Source: JACCYU01 sp050740315 (GTDB lineage Bacteria; Pseudomonadota; Gammaproteobacteria; JACCYU01). Taken from it: DNA of 64,000 bases. The notes beneath the pieces are model-generated. The model had not been told where the DNA came from and did no database searches. It worked only from the letters and a program-made list of their open reading frames with translations. Position 1 is the first letter of the stretch, and every line of letters starts with the position of its first letter. The translations under genes and the position numbers were made by a program. The stretch spans positions 1 to 64,000 of the forward strand of contig JBOIDC010000008.1 of assembly GCA_050740315.1 (NCBI GenBank). The letters are read 5' to 3'. This document shows, in pieces, positions 18,101-25,352 of this stretch.

Positions 18101-20277
18101 AGTGGGCCGATGCGCTGCGAACTCAGCCCGTGGCGAAACCGGGCAATGATGCTTGGACTCCAAGCAGCTGGAGGTCGAGCTGGGAGTGGGCGCGGCTCAA
18201 TAACTATCTCAGGGACATCGATGGCAGAGATCGCATTCGCCAACTCTCGGCCAATCTGCTGCGCGCCGATAAGGACCTGAAAAAGACATTCCAGAAGGTC
18301 GTGGAACTCCGGACGTATCTCGGACTCAAGCAGACTCTCACGCAGCGGGTCCAATCAGCACTCAACCAGTTTGTGACCTTCATTGAGCAAATTGCTGGAG
18401 GTACTGGCATTCGCGCTCCCCGTTTCCGCCGTAATGCGCGGGACGCCATGGAGCGATGCTATTCTGCCGTTTCCTGCTGGATCATGCCCATCTGGCGGGT
18501 GTCGGAAAGCTTGCCGGCTGCTCTAGCGTCCTTTGACTTGGTCATCGTGGACGAAGCCTCTCAGTCGGAAGTCTCGGCGCTTCCGGCGCTGCTTAGAGGC
18601 AAGAAGCTGCTCATCGTCGGAGATGACAAGCAGGTCAGTCCGACCGCCGGCTTTATAGAAGAGCTTAAGATCCGTCATCTTCAACGTCTTTATCTGCGCG
18701 ATCAACCTTACGCCGCTCTGGTGCTGCCCGGCGGCTCACTCTACTCGCTGGCGCAGGCGATGTTTCCTGGCACACATATTATGCTGCGTGAGCACTTCCG
18801 CTGCGTCGAGCCCATCATCCGGTTCAGCTTTCAGTTCTACGATGATGACTTGATTCCACTGCGCGTGCCCGCTGCCTCCGAGCGTCTTGATCCGCCGTTG
18901 ATCGATGTCTACGTGACAAACGGCCATAAAGATCGTAGGAAAATCAATGTTCCAGAGGCAAGAGCCATCGTCGACGAGATCGAGCGGCTTGTGAACGATC
19001 CCGCAAATGCGAACCGTTCTATGGGCGTTGTCTCGCGGATTGGCGCCCAGCAGGCGCATTACATTGCGGGCTTGCTCCTTGATCGCATCGGTGAAGAAGC
19101 TTTCTTACGACACCGGATCGCTTGCGGCGACGCCGCCACCTTTCAGGGCAAGGAGCGCGATATTATGTTTATCAGCATGGTTGCTTCTCCGCATTCGAGG
19201 AGTTCACAGACGGCCCTGCATTTTCAACAGCGATTCAACGTCGCCTTATCTCGCGCGCGAGACCGGCAATATCTCTTCCGCTCTGTCACAGAGGAGATGC
19301 TTAACCCGAATGACTTAAAAGCCAAGGTAATCCGGCACTTCCGATCACCGATGCCTGCGGCTCGCCAGATCACGGAGGATCTTTTCGAGATTTGTGATTC
19401 GGACTTTGAGCGGGAGGTGCTTCGTCGTTTACTTGACCTTGAATATCAAGTTACGCCCCAGGTGAACGTCGGCGGCTACTCGATTGATCTCGTCGTTGAA
19501 GGGGCTGAGGGCAGGCGCCTGGCAATCGAGCTGGACGGTGATCAGTATCATCCACCCGAACAATGGATCGAGGATTTCACGCGGCAGCGTGTGCTCGAAC
19601 GCGTCGGATGGACTTTCTGGCGCTGCTGGGGTTCGAGCTTTGCGCTAGACCCGGACGCCTGCATGGAAGATCTCGTCGGCCATCTCACGGAGATGGGCAT
19701 TGAACCTCTCGGCGGCGCACCAGCGCGTAATATCTATACCGAACACCGGGTGGTCGGACCCTCCGAGCGATCAGAAGAACAATCTGCCATCGAGCTTGAA
19801 AAGGCCGCAAGTGAACCGGTTGAGGGAATAGACGTGGGTACGGCGCCTGAGGCGGCAGAGTCAGCAGCCGGAGAGAGGCCTCAAGCAGCTTTTCAATTAG
19901 CCCTAGACGAACTCGAATCAAGGCCATCGGATGAGATGGCGCATGGTGTTGTCTCCGATGATGAGAGTGACGGCGAGCTCACCATACAGCCTGGCGATCA
20001 GGTGCTCATCTCCTACAACGACGAGCCGTCACGTCAATACACCTTGATCCTAAGCACGACTCGCCATGACCCGGACCATCATGTGATAAATCATGAGATG
20101 CCCTTGGCAAAGGCCCTCATGGGTTGGAGTGAGGAAGATGAGGTTGAGATCCCCGCTGGCGATGGCACTCGAACGGTGACTATCCTCAGGATCGAACGAG
20201 GCGAGATAGCTGATGAGCCTGTCGCACAGACTGGTGCCGCGGATACATCGAACATGGGGCGTCGCCGAAAGGCGTAA
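15166..20277 (+). CDS. Giant SF1 helicase with Vsr/DUF559-like nuclease and GreA/GreB-like C-terminal domain
   Basis: Predicted nucleic-acid helicase-nuclease of 1703 residues, probably antiviral. Residues 1-430 are unrecognised. Motif I is GPPGTGKT (442-449); a long insert, partly coiled coil, separates it from motif II VDEAS (1128-1132) and LLIVGDDKQVSPTAG; motifs V and VI are FQGKERDIMFIS and FNVALSRARD. This is a UPF1/Dna2-like (COG1112-type) helicase. Residues about 1400-1530 form a PD-(D/E)XK nuclease domain like Vsr/DUF559, with Asp1441 and Glu1455 in IELDGDQYH. Residues about 1608-1685 (QPGDQVLISY through MPLAKALMGWSEEDEVEIP) match the FKBP-like C-terminal domain of GreA/GreB. ATG 15166 is preferred (AGGAG upstream); GTG 15130 would overlap the GH2 stop. 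The layout recalls single-gene helicase-Vsr defence proteins (Hhe), but I see no DUF4011. Confidence 0.85.
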   Translation: MPESNDKLVDLIDYVRQLAELGQKPVFSVKEYKQLLYHESALKNRIGIHHNLNDDDGPIWLKIERLKRLDPPEPPEIIRDWITVGRDPFQSPAVADTRTDTLDKKEAARLVEEGVLDAADVQSALKPQPGRERVDVIYRRENLPEIEHTIEQYLGQTWTPWSETEKPRRESIAIYDKFFSTYQAIASEDGDEPLELVWGVGIARWKIQSREIDHPLIEQLVDLQVNTDSGAITLRPRSTEPQLALKPYFALEISGADTVFNFARDFLGRRPEDEEFSPFLAGSFEPILRQAVAHLDNQGQYHPDERGDITDRGVPNAKQTLAVTDTWAIYARRRSDSFFVADLDRLKKAVANADQLPGPAERLVTEPPDEGGYHSPVINLGAGFNGYHEGTGGSVGGGRLISPDAPIDDDLPQDFFFPKAFNDEQISIVQRLSTADGVVVQGPPGTGKTHTIANIICHYLATGKRVLVTSQKEGALSVLRQQVPEGIRDLVISLLTNEREGLKQLETAVRLLANTATRRDPRQLERDIIAGQQRIVALQNEIAGIETELEEWANKHLRRVDGWGGTSLLPEELARQLVDEREQHVWFPDNLSADATPQFTDAEIARLRESRKTVGNDLAYLNEDLPALADLPDSAVLAAIHQDLVNAQKLDRQARAGGVPMLSLSATNAIDRAQSLLACVQRITEFYERIENSPWLRKIFAVWQQDGFDSQRVQLFAELVDAMRPIHVRRNDMLRAAITVSDEACSDPQIATAVARAAEGSSPFGWLAVGKSQARQRFGEMRLQGRRPDERDEWQLVADYLAWRREISSLCTRWNRLGAEFDLPDLADQGEATARWISATIEIIDAGAVVLITHRSKIESELPVLFPAGLNAAEIVSTPAAARQAAEVIRLNLAKHRLAASRSRITNLRDRLAQSGTPLGNRLHAFLTSQVGHAALSASALADEWEALCRELAHIHELRPAFATIERVAAAIESSGAPKWADALRTQPVAKPGNDAWTPSSWRSSWEWARLNNYLRDIDGRDRIRQLSANLLRADKDLKKTFQKVVELRTYLGLKQTLTQRVQSALNQFVTFIEQIAGGTGIRAPRFRRNARDAMERCYSAVSCWIMPIWRVSESLPAALASFDLVIVDEASQSEVSALPALLRGKKLLIVGDDKQVSPTAGFIEELKIRHLQRLYLRDQPYAALVLPGGSLYSLAQAMFPGTHIMLREHFRCVEPIIRFSFQFYDDDLIPLRVPAASERLDPPLIDVYVTNGHKDRRKINVPEARAIVDEIERLVNDPANANRSMGVVSRIGAQQAHYIAGLLLDRIGEEAFLRHRIACGDAATFQGKERDIMFISMVASPHSRSSQTALHFQQRFNVALSRARDRQYLFRSVTEEMLNPNDLKAKVIRHFRSPMPAARQITEDLFEICDSDFEREVLRRLLDLEYQVTPQVNVGGYSIDLVVEGAEGRRLAIELDGDQYHPPEQWIEDFTRQRVLERVGWTFWRCWGSSFALDPDACMEDLVGHLTEMGIEPLGGAPARNIYTEHRVVGPSERSEEQSAIELEKAASEPVEGIDVGTAPEAAESAAGERPQAAFQLALDELESRPSDEMAHGVVSDDESDGELTIQPGDQVLISYNDEPSRQYTLILSTTRHDPDHHVINHEMPLAKALMGWSEEDEVEIPAGDGTRTVTILRIERGEIADEPVAQTGAADTSNMGRRRKA

Positions 20278-20323
20278 CTGTGGAAGCAATAGCGCCGCAA
20301 CAGAACGCACAGTAGATTGAGGT

Positions 20324-21037
20324 ATGAACCTTATGCCAGGCACACCCATTCCCGCCTTGCTGCGCGAACTTGATGAGGTTGATTTCCGCGAGTTCTGGTG
20401 GGGCAGCCAGCTGCTTGAGAGATGCGCGCAAACTAAGCATCCGGATGTTGTTACGGCGCTTCTAGTTCGTCACCATGCACTATCCAATAAAAAGGCCGAC
20501 TCCGCTCACGTATTGAGAAATGCAGTCAAGGATATCGACGGCCCGGGCTTTCCAATCCTATGGAGCATCATCGACTTGGTAAAATCCCAAGATGAGCTTG
20601 TGTCGACAATCGATGACCATCGCTCACTCCCTTGGGCAGCAGCTTATGTGCTCGGTGAGCTTGGTGGTGCGCAGGCGCTGAGCGAGACAACTAAGCGGTT
20701 GAGCACCGCTCATATGCAGCTGCATTTCTTGACCGCCAAGCTTGCATTTCATCTCACAGCCCGTTATCTCCAAATTCTAAACGAGCAGGAGCCGACGGTA
20801 ACAGAATTGGATATCAAGACGGGTCAAACGGTGACTGTGCCTACGAAAATGCGGTATCCGGATATCTGGCAGCGGGAAATGCTACGGCGAACGCAAGCAA
20901 ACGAATACTTCGTTCCTGTTGAATCATTGATGCTTCGCTATCTGAAAGGGCATCTCTCGCGTGTGTCAGACAATTTTGTGCCGCTCCCGAAACGGGACTT
21001 GTTTAATTACGTCGACCACATTCCAACAAAAACCTGA
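20324..21037 (+). CDS. Unknown alpha-helical protein following the helicase-nuclease gene
   Basis: A 237-residue protein beginning 46 bp after the helicase stop, same strand, probably co-transcribed. It is predicted mostly helical; the segment LPWAAAYVLGELGGAQALSETTKRL looks like a HEAT/PBS-type repeat, and a second helical pair follows. The C-terminal 60 residues are more basic (REMLRRTQANEYF, LPKRDLFNYVDH). There is no signal peptide, membrane helix or catalytic motif I can name. It may be a regulatory or structural partner of the helicase-nuclease (inference from position only). An in-frame Met at residue 4 is an equally good start. Confidence 0.65.
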   Translation: MNLMPGTPIPALLRELDEVDFREFWWGSQLLERCAQTKHPDVVTALLVRHHALSNKKADSAHVLRNAVKDIDGPGFPILWSIIDLVKSQDELVSTIDDHRSLPWAAAYVLGELGGAQALSETTKRLSTAHMQLHFLTAKLAFHLTARYLQILNEQEPTVTELDIKTGQTVTVPTKMRYPDIWQREMLRRTQANEYFVPVESLMLRYLKGHLSRVSDNFVPLPKRDLFNYVDHIPTKT

Positions 21038-21131
21038 CGCTATGCGTAGGAATGGGATTTCATGGCTAGGCGCGCTAGGCCGCCGTCCGGTCGATACCGA
21101 AGCAAGGTAACTCAGCGATTCATGTTGCTCG

Positions 21132-21428
21132 TCAGCAATCAATCCAGCACCCGCCATCGCGATCAATCACAACCGGCGCGCTGGGCGCGTAGGGATTGGT
21201 TGGCGACTTGGGGCTGTACGGACTGCCATAAATGCCATAAGGATTGTTCACCGAGTCCGGCGAGTAGCGGCTGCCATAACGTCCGTACGGGTTATAGATC
21301 GAATCAGGATCAAACCGGCTGCCCGTGTTGCCCAGATACTTGCCGGTTTCCGGGTCGATCAGAATTGGTGGGGCGGCCGATGCAGTGATGGCCACGCCGA
21401 GCAGCAGCAGTCCAGCACACTTCCTCAT
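21132..21428 (-). CDS. Small secreted protein with three NPYG-type repeats
   Basis: A 98-residue protein with a clear signal peptide (MRKCAGLLLLGVAITASAAP; cut near residue 19) and an excellent AGGAGG seven bases before its ATG. The mature part holds three 16-residue repeats at 36-51, 52-67 and 68-83, with the pattern GS-[RP]-[FY]-[DS]-P-x-S-x-x-NPY. It is preceded by ILIDPETGKYLGN and followed by VVIDRDGGCWIDC, so the repeats are bracketed by two similar (V/I)ID-x-(D/E)-(T/G)G blocks. Small proteins with this type of repeat occur in other proteobacteria and, to my knowledge, are uncharacterised. Two cysteines near the C-terminus could form a disulfide. It converges with the gene before it and is probably monocistronic. 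Confidence 0.8.
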   Translation of the reverse strand: MRKCAGLLLLGVAITASAAPPILIDPETGKYLGNTGSRFDPDSIYNPYGRYGSRYSPDSVNNPYGIYGSPYSPKSPTNPYAPSAPVVIDRDGGCWIDC

Positions 21429-21534
21429 GAGTTTTTCCTCCTTTAGCCTTAGAAAGCTTCGATTCCTATCGATGCTCGGAGTCAGAGCATATCGCTAATT
21501 GATGCGGGCTTGGGCAGTTCCCCTATTTTTTTGA

Positions 21535-22113
21535 CTAGGTGCGGTCTTCCGAATTGTCCGGCTCAGGCGGCCATTGGTCCGGCTTGCTGTGGGCCTGGTG
21601 ACTGGCATGCTCCCGCGCCGGAAGCTTGAGATGTCCCATGAACGATGAGATCAGAATCTCACGGACATAGTGCGACAAGGCCATGCCGCTTTCCGCGGCC
21701 ATCGCCTTGAGATCGTCACGCAACTTAGCCGGCATCCATACCTTGTAGCTTTTGATGCTCTTGCCGAGTGCAGGTAGCGGTCCTCGCGCCCTCGAGAACA
21801 GAATTCGGTCCGGATCAACATAAAAGAAACCATCGTTCTGCGCCTTCATCTGCGCGAACGCGTATTGGCCGTATACGTATACGAACAGTGTGTCGCGGAT
21901 CATCTCGGAGCGGCTGCTTGGCCAGTGATCCGAAAGCTGCTTCAGGATTTCATCGACGGCCTCCGGCAGCCACACCTTCATGGCGACGTCATTGGCGCGG
22001 AATGCGGTGAGATCGCCTTCGAACTTTGCCAGTAACGACCGATAAGGTAACGTGTCGTCGTCCGGCGATATTTTGCGCTTGGTTTTGGGGCCACGCCTGC
22101 GGAAAAATATCAT
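21535..22113 (-). CDS. Protein with two ribbon-helix-helix-like segments
   Basis: A 192-residue protein; ATG 22113 has GGGGAGG upstream, and in-frame starts further up lack one. Two segments look like ribbon-helix-helix (CopG/Arc-type) DNA-binding units: residues 45-82 (MKVWLPEAVDEILKQL, then a SSRSEMIRDTLFVYVYG helix) and 123-160 (YKVWMPAKLRDDLKAM, then LSHYVREILISSF). Each begins with the short VW(L/M)P strand that normally pairs between two subunits, so one chain could fold as an intramolecular pair. The N-terminus is basic (RRRGPKTKRK); the C-terminus is polar. Probably a transcription regulator; target unknown. It is transcribed away from the DUF72 gene, and no toxin-like partner adjoins it. 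Confidence 0.65.
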   Translation of the reverse strand: MIFFRRRGPKTKRKISPDDDTLPYRSLLAKFEGDLTAFRANDVAMKVWLPEAVDEILKQLSDHWPSSRSEMIRDTLFVYVYGQYAFAQMKAQNDGFFYVDPDRILFSRARGPLPALGKSIKSYKVWMPAKLRDDLKAMAAESGMALSHYVREILISSFMGHLKLPAREHASHQAHSKPDQWPPEPDNSEDRT

Positions 22114-22228
22114 ATCCACTTCCTCCCCGTGAGCTTGCTCTCTTTTGGTCCCCGCGGCATTGCCATGTAGCGAACACCGCTGCCGCGGACAGCAACGCGT
22201 TAGTTGCAGTATAAATGAGCACGACGAT

Positions 22229-23137
22229 ATGACAGAGCCCGATGAACGAAGTGGCAACATCTACTGCGGCACCTGCGGCTGGACCGACCGCACCTTGATT
22301 CAGAGCGGCTTCTATCCGCCTCATGCGAAATCGGCGGCAGACCGGCTCAGCTATTACGCGCACCAATTCCCGCTGGTCGAGGTGGACGCTACTTATTACG
22401 CGCCGCCGTCGCAGCGCAACGCGGAACTCTGGGCTGAGCGCACGCCGGTCGATTTCACGTTCAACATCAAAGCGTACGGTCTGTTGACGCACCATCCCGT
22501 CGCGACGCGCACGTTGCCCAAGAGCGTGCAGGCGCTGCTGCAGGCTTCTGCGCTGGACAAGAAGCGCGTCTATCCCGATGCGCTACCGGCTAAAGCCATC
22601 GATCTGCTCTGGCGAATGCATGTCGAGGCGCTGCGGCCACTGGCGGATCTCGGCAAACTGGGCTGCGTGCTGTTTCAGTTTCCACCCTGGTTTCGCAAGA
22701 ATCGCGAGAACGTGTCCTATCTGGAACAGCTTCCCGACAAATTGCCGTATCAGATCGCCGTGGAATTTCGCGGCGGCGGCTGGATGGATGAGGAGCGGCA
22801 GCAGAGCACGCTGGAGATCCTCGAACGTAAAGCTCTGGCCTACGTCGTGGTCGACGAACCGCAGGGCTTCAAGTCGTCCGTGCCGCCGGTGCTTGCCTGC
22901 ACAGCGCCGTTAGCCGTCGTGCGTTTCCACGGCCGAAACGCGCAGACCTGGGAGAAGCGCGGCATCAGCGTTACCGAGCGTTTCAAGTACCTTTATAGCG
23001 AGGATGAGCTCAAGGAATGGATAGGCCCGATTCGGCGACTCGCTGCCCAGGCGGATCGCGTTCACGCGCTCATGAACAACTGTTATGCGGACTACGCGAT
23101 GCGCAACGCCAGGCAGCTGGCGGCATTGCTGGCGTAG
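22229..23137 (+). CDS. DUF72 family protein (YecE-like)
   Basis: A 302-residue member of the DUF72/YecE family, TIM-barrel-like proteins of unknown biochemical role. Family hallmarks are the N-terminal IYCGTCGWTD, VEVDATYYAPPS, FTFNIKAYG and the C-terminal NNCYADYAMRNARQLAALL. ATG 22229 fits the usual family start; there is no strong ribosome binding site. The 115-bp gap to the divergent regulator-like gene probably holds promoters for both, but I cannot assign them. Nothing nearby suggests a pathway. Confidence 0.88.
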   Translation: MTEPDERSGNIYCGTCGWTDRTLIQSGFYPPHAKSAADRLSYYAHQFPLVEVDATYYAPPSQRNAELWAERTPVDFTFNIKAYGLLTHHPVATRTLPKSVQALLQASALDKKRVYPDALPAKAIDLLWRMHVEALRPLADLGKLGCVLFQFPPWFRKNRENVSYLEQLPDKLPYQIAVEFRGGGWMDEERQQSTLEILERKALAYVVVDEPQGFKSSVPPVLACTAPLAVVRFHGRNAQTWEKRGISVTERFKYLYSEDELKEWIGPIRRLAAQADRVHALMNNCYADYAMRNARQLAALLA

Positions 23138-23284
23138 CTAAGGTCAGTCTTATCTTCGCGCCATACAAGGCGACCGGCTCGCGCCGCCGATAGTCGCCCC
23201 GCCATCCAGGCGTCGTCGTGCGCTGTCCGCGAATTGTTGATGAGCATTCGGCCGCATACCTGAACAATACCGATGCGCCGCCGC

Positions 23285-24340
23285 CTATTCGAGCGTGACG
23301 ATCCGCTGAATGAGCGCCGGCCTGTCCGGCAGCAGTCCGGCCTCGGCCATACGCGGCGTAATCTCGCGCCATTTATCATGCAAGGCGAATGCGCGCCTGA
23401 ACAATGGCAGCGATTCATTCACGCGCTGCATGTTGACCAGCGCGACGGCGTGCCAGTACAACATCTCCGCGCGACGGTCGGGTGAGATGCCCGGCCGGCC
23501 GGCGACCAGTTGCTCGGCGCGACTGTAGGCACGCAACGCCGCACGGTTGTCCTCGCCTTCGATGGCGATATCGCCGGCGTTCATGTGCCGATAGGCGCGG
23601 GCGAGCGTGACCAGGCGTCGCAGTGCCTTTAACGGCCGCAGATCGTCGTCCACCCTCAGATCGAAGATGTGGCCGGCAGTCGGACCTCGCGCCGGTTTGT
23701 CGCTCACCACGATCAACGCGGCCGATTGTCTGCCGCGGCTGTCACCGCCGGCGCGCTGCGCCGCCTCCAGCGCCGCGAGCATGCGTTCGGCGAGATCGCC
23801 TTTCGAATGCTCGAACGCGCGCGCCATCGCCGGCCAGACTTTTCGGCTGGCCATCAGGTTGGCTTGCACCGAGTAATTCCTGCCCTCGGCGAACGTGCCG
23901 CCGTCGGGGGCGTCCTCGCTTATGGCGGCATTTCCTTCTCCGACCCGATGGCCGGCGGCCTGGATATTGTCGTCTCCGGTCCACGTTGCGGCGTGACCGC
24001 GCGCGTCGAGCATGCCGACCTGGCGCAGCTCGCGATGGTCGTCGGCCGCGAGCAAACCCCGCAACGCATCCGGCGCGTCGCGCCCGGCGCGCATGATCTC
24101 CAGACCCAGCTCGCCGTAACTGGGATCGATAAACGATTGCGTCGCCACCGCGCCTATGCCGGCCTCCGCCCATGTGACCGAGCAACCGACGCAGAACCAG
24201 TGTGATTGTGCGGCCACGCCGATCTGTCCAGCCACCGGATCGTAAGCCACGATGGAATACGTATTGGCCGGCCGCAGCGGCGAGGCCGTCGTTTGCGTAG
24301 CCCAGCCGAGCAGCAGGAAAATGAATATCGCGCGACGCAT
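23285..24340 (-). CDS. Exported DUF1028 protein with C-terminal helical repeat region
   Basis: DUF1028 proteins have an Ntn-hydrolase-like fold of unknown activity. ATG 24340 follows GGAG and opens a signal peptide (MRRAIFIFLLLGWATQTTAS), so the protein is exported; an in-frame start 7 codons upstream is less well supported. The DUF1028 core is residues about 28-220: TYSIVAYDPVAGQIGVAAQS, GIGAVATQSFIDPSYG and the NYSVQANLM motif. After it, about 110 residues with an alternating helical pattern (RAALRAYSRAEQLV, RAEMLYWHAVALVNMQRVNESLPLFRRAF) look like one to two TPR units, an addition to the basic family length. It is flanked by unrelated genes and probably transcribed alone. Confidence 0.85.
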   Translation of the reverse strand: MRRAIFIFLLLGWATQTTASPLRPANTYSIVAYDPVAGQIGVAAQSHWFCVGCSVTWAEAGIGAVATQSFIDPSYGELGLEIMRAGRDAPDALRGLLAADDHRELRQVGMLDARGHAATWTGDDNIQAAGHRVGEGNAAISEDAPDGGTFAEGRNYSVQANLMASRKVWPAMARAFEHSKGDLAERMLAALEAAQRAGGDSRGRQSAALIVVSDKPARGPTAGHIFDLRVDDDLRPLKALRRLVTLARAYRHMNAGDIAIEGEDNRAALRAYSRAEQLVAGRPGISPDRRAEMLYWHAVALVNMQRVNESLPLFRRAFALHDKWREITPRMAEAGLLPDRPALIQRIVTLE

Positions 24341-24612
24341 GAAATGTCTCCGGCGGAACAATCAGGACAGAGTAACCCGCGCGCCGGGCTCCGGCAGCCG
24401 GTGGCGGGTACGTTTCGTGAGACGACTATTGTTCTTATCCTGCATGTCGTGAGGTGTGCGCCAGCGCTTTCTGAGCGGGCAATCGCGGTAGAAGAGCATC
24501 AACGCTGCCCGATATCGAGTCCGTCGAACGAAGCGTTATGTCAAGTCAGGGGCGGATTATCTCCCGACTGAACCTGAATGCTGCTTAAAAGATGCCTTTC
24601 AAATGCCGCGAT

Positions 24613-25350
24613 TCAGGTTTTCAGAGATGGGTTCAGCGCGCTCGCGGCTTTCCGTCCGAGATCGAGCAATGATTCTTCCATCTGCCGGCGGACGGGTTCC
24701 AGCGCCCCCGAGGCCGGGTTGCGTTCCACATAACGGGGTGCTCCGATGGCGATCACAACCCGCGTAAAAGGACGCGGGATCACGAACCGGTCCCAGGTTC
24801 TTAAATGCCACTCCTTTTTGGCCGCATATGAGATAGGCAGCATCGGCGCGCTCGTAAGCTGCGCGAGCATCACGGTGCCGGATTTGAATTGATAGGCCGG
24901 GCCGCGGGGGCCGTCGGGCGTGGTGACGGGCGAGACGCCGTCGCGTTTGATGGCCTGATAAAGATCGCGCATGGCCTGTGCGCCCGTGCGGGTGGAGGAT
25001 CCGCGGATGGCCTGTGCGCCCCAGCTCTTGATGACCCGCGCGGCCAGTTCGCCGTCCATGGAAGGGCTCACCAGAAAGCCGAGCTTCAGCCCGCGTATTT
25101 GCAGGTCGAGCATGCAGCGCACGCAGAACAGCTGCCGCTGGTGCCAGTAGCAGGGAATGACGGGCTTGCCCGTCGCCAGCACGGCATCCGCGTGCTCCTG
25201 GCCCAGCACGCGCTCGACGCGGCAGCTGCGCCAGAAAAGCCTCGCCAGCCCGCTGATCAGCGGCGCGGCCAGCGCGTAGGCCACGCGCCGGCCTCTCGAC
25301 AGGCGCCGTCGCGAAGGCAGGCTCGCCGTTGTGTCCGATTTGTCCGTCAC
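24613..25350 (-). CDS. DUF374 / lysophospholipid acyltransferase family protein
   Basis: Member of COG2121 (DUF374), related to lipid A and glycerolipid acyltransferases. The 245-residue product has the YWHQRQLF box that takes the place of the catalytic HxxxxD, the GSSTRTGAQAMRDL segment and TPDGPRGP, all typical. A hydrophobic stretch (about 24-42) should anchor it to the inner membrane. GTG 25350 is the start: it lies 2 bases after the stop of the phosphopantetheinyl transferase, so the two are coupled. Linked to that gene and divergent to a P450 and an acyl-AMP ligase, it is a candidate for the final acyl transfer of a fatty-acyl pathway (inference). A housekeeping lipid role remains possible. 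Confidence 0.85.
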   Translation of the reverse strand: MTDKSDTTASLPSRRRLSRGRRVAYALAAPLISGLARLFWRSCRVERVLGQEHADAVLATGKPVIPCYWHQRQLFCVRCMLDLQIRGLKLGFLVSPSMDGELAARVIKSWGAQAIRGSSTRTGAQAMRDLYQAIKRDGVSPVTTPDGPRGPAYQFKSGTVMLAQLTSAPMLPISYAAKKEWHLRTWDRFVIPRPFTRVVIAIGAPRYVERNPASGALEPVRRQMEESLLDLGRKAASALNPSLKT

Positions 25351-25352
25351 CG

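Noticed and set aside
21535..22113. Toxin-antitoxin pair based on the RHH-like protein
   Set aside because: No adjacent small toxin-like gene; the neighbours are a divergent DUF72 gene and a secreted peptide gene with its own binding site.
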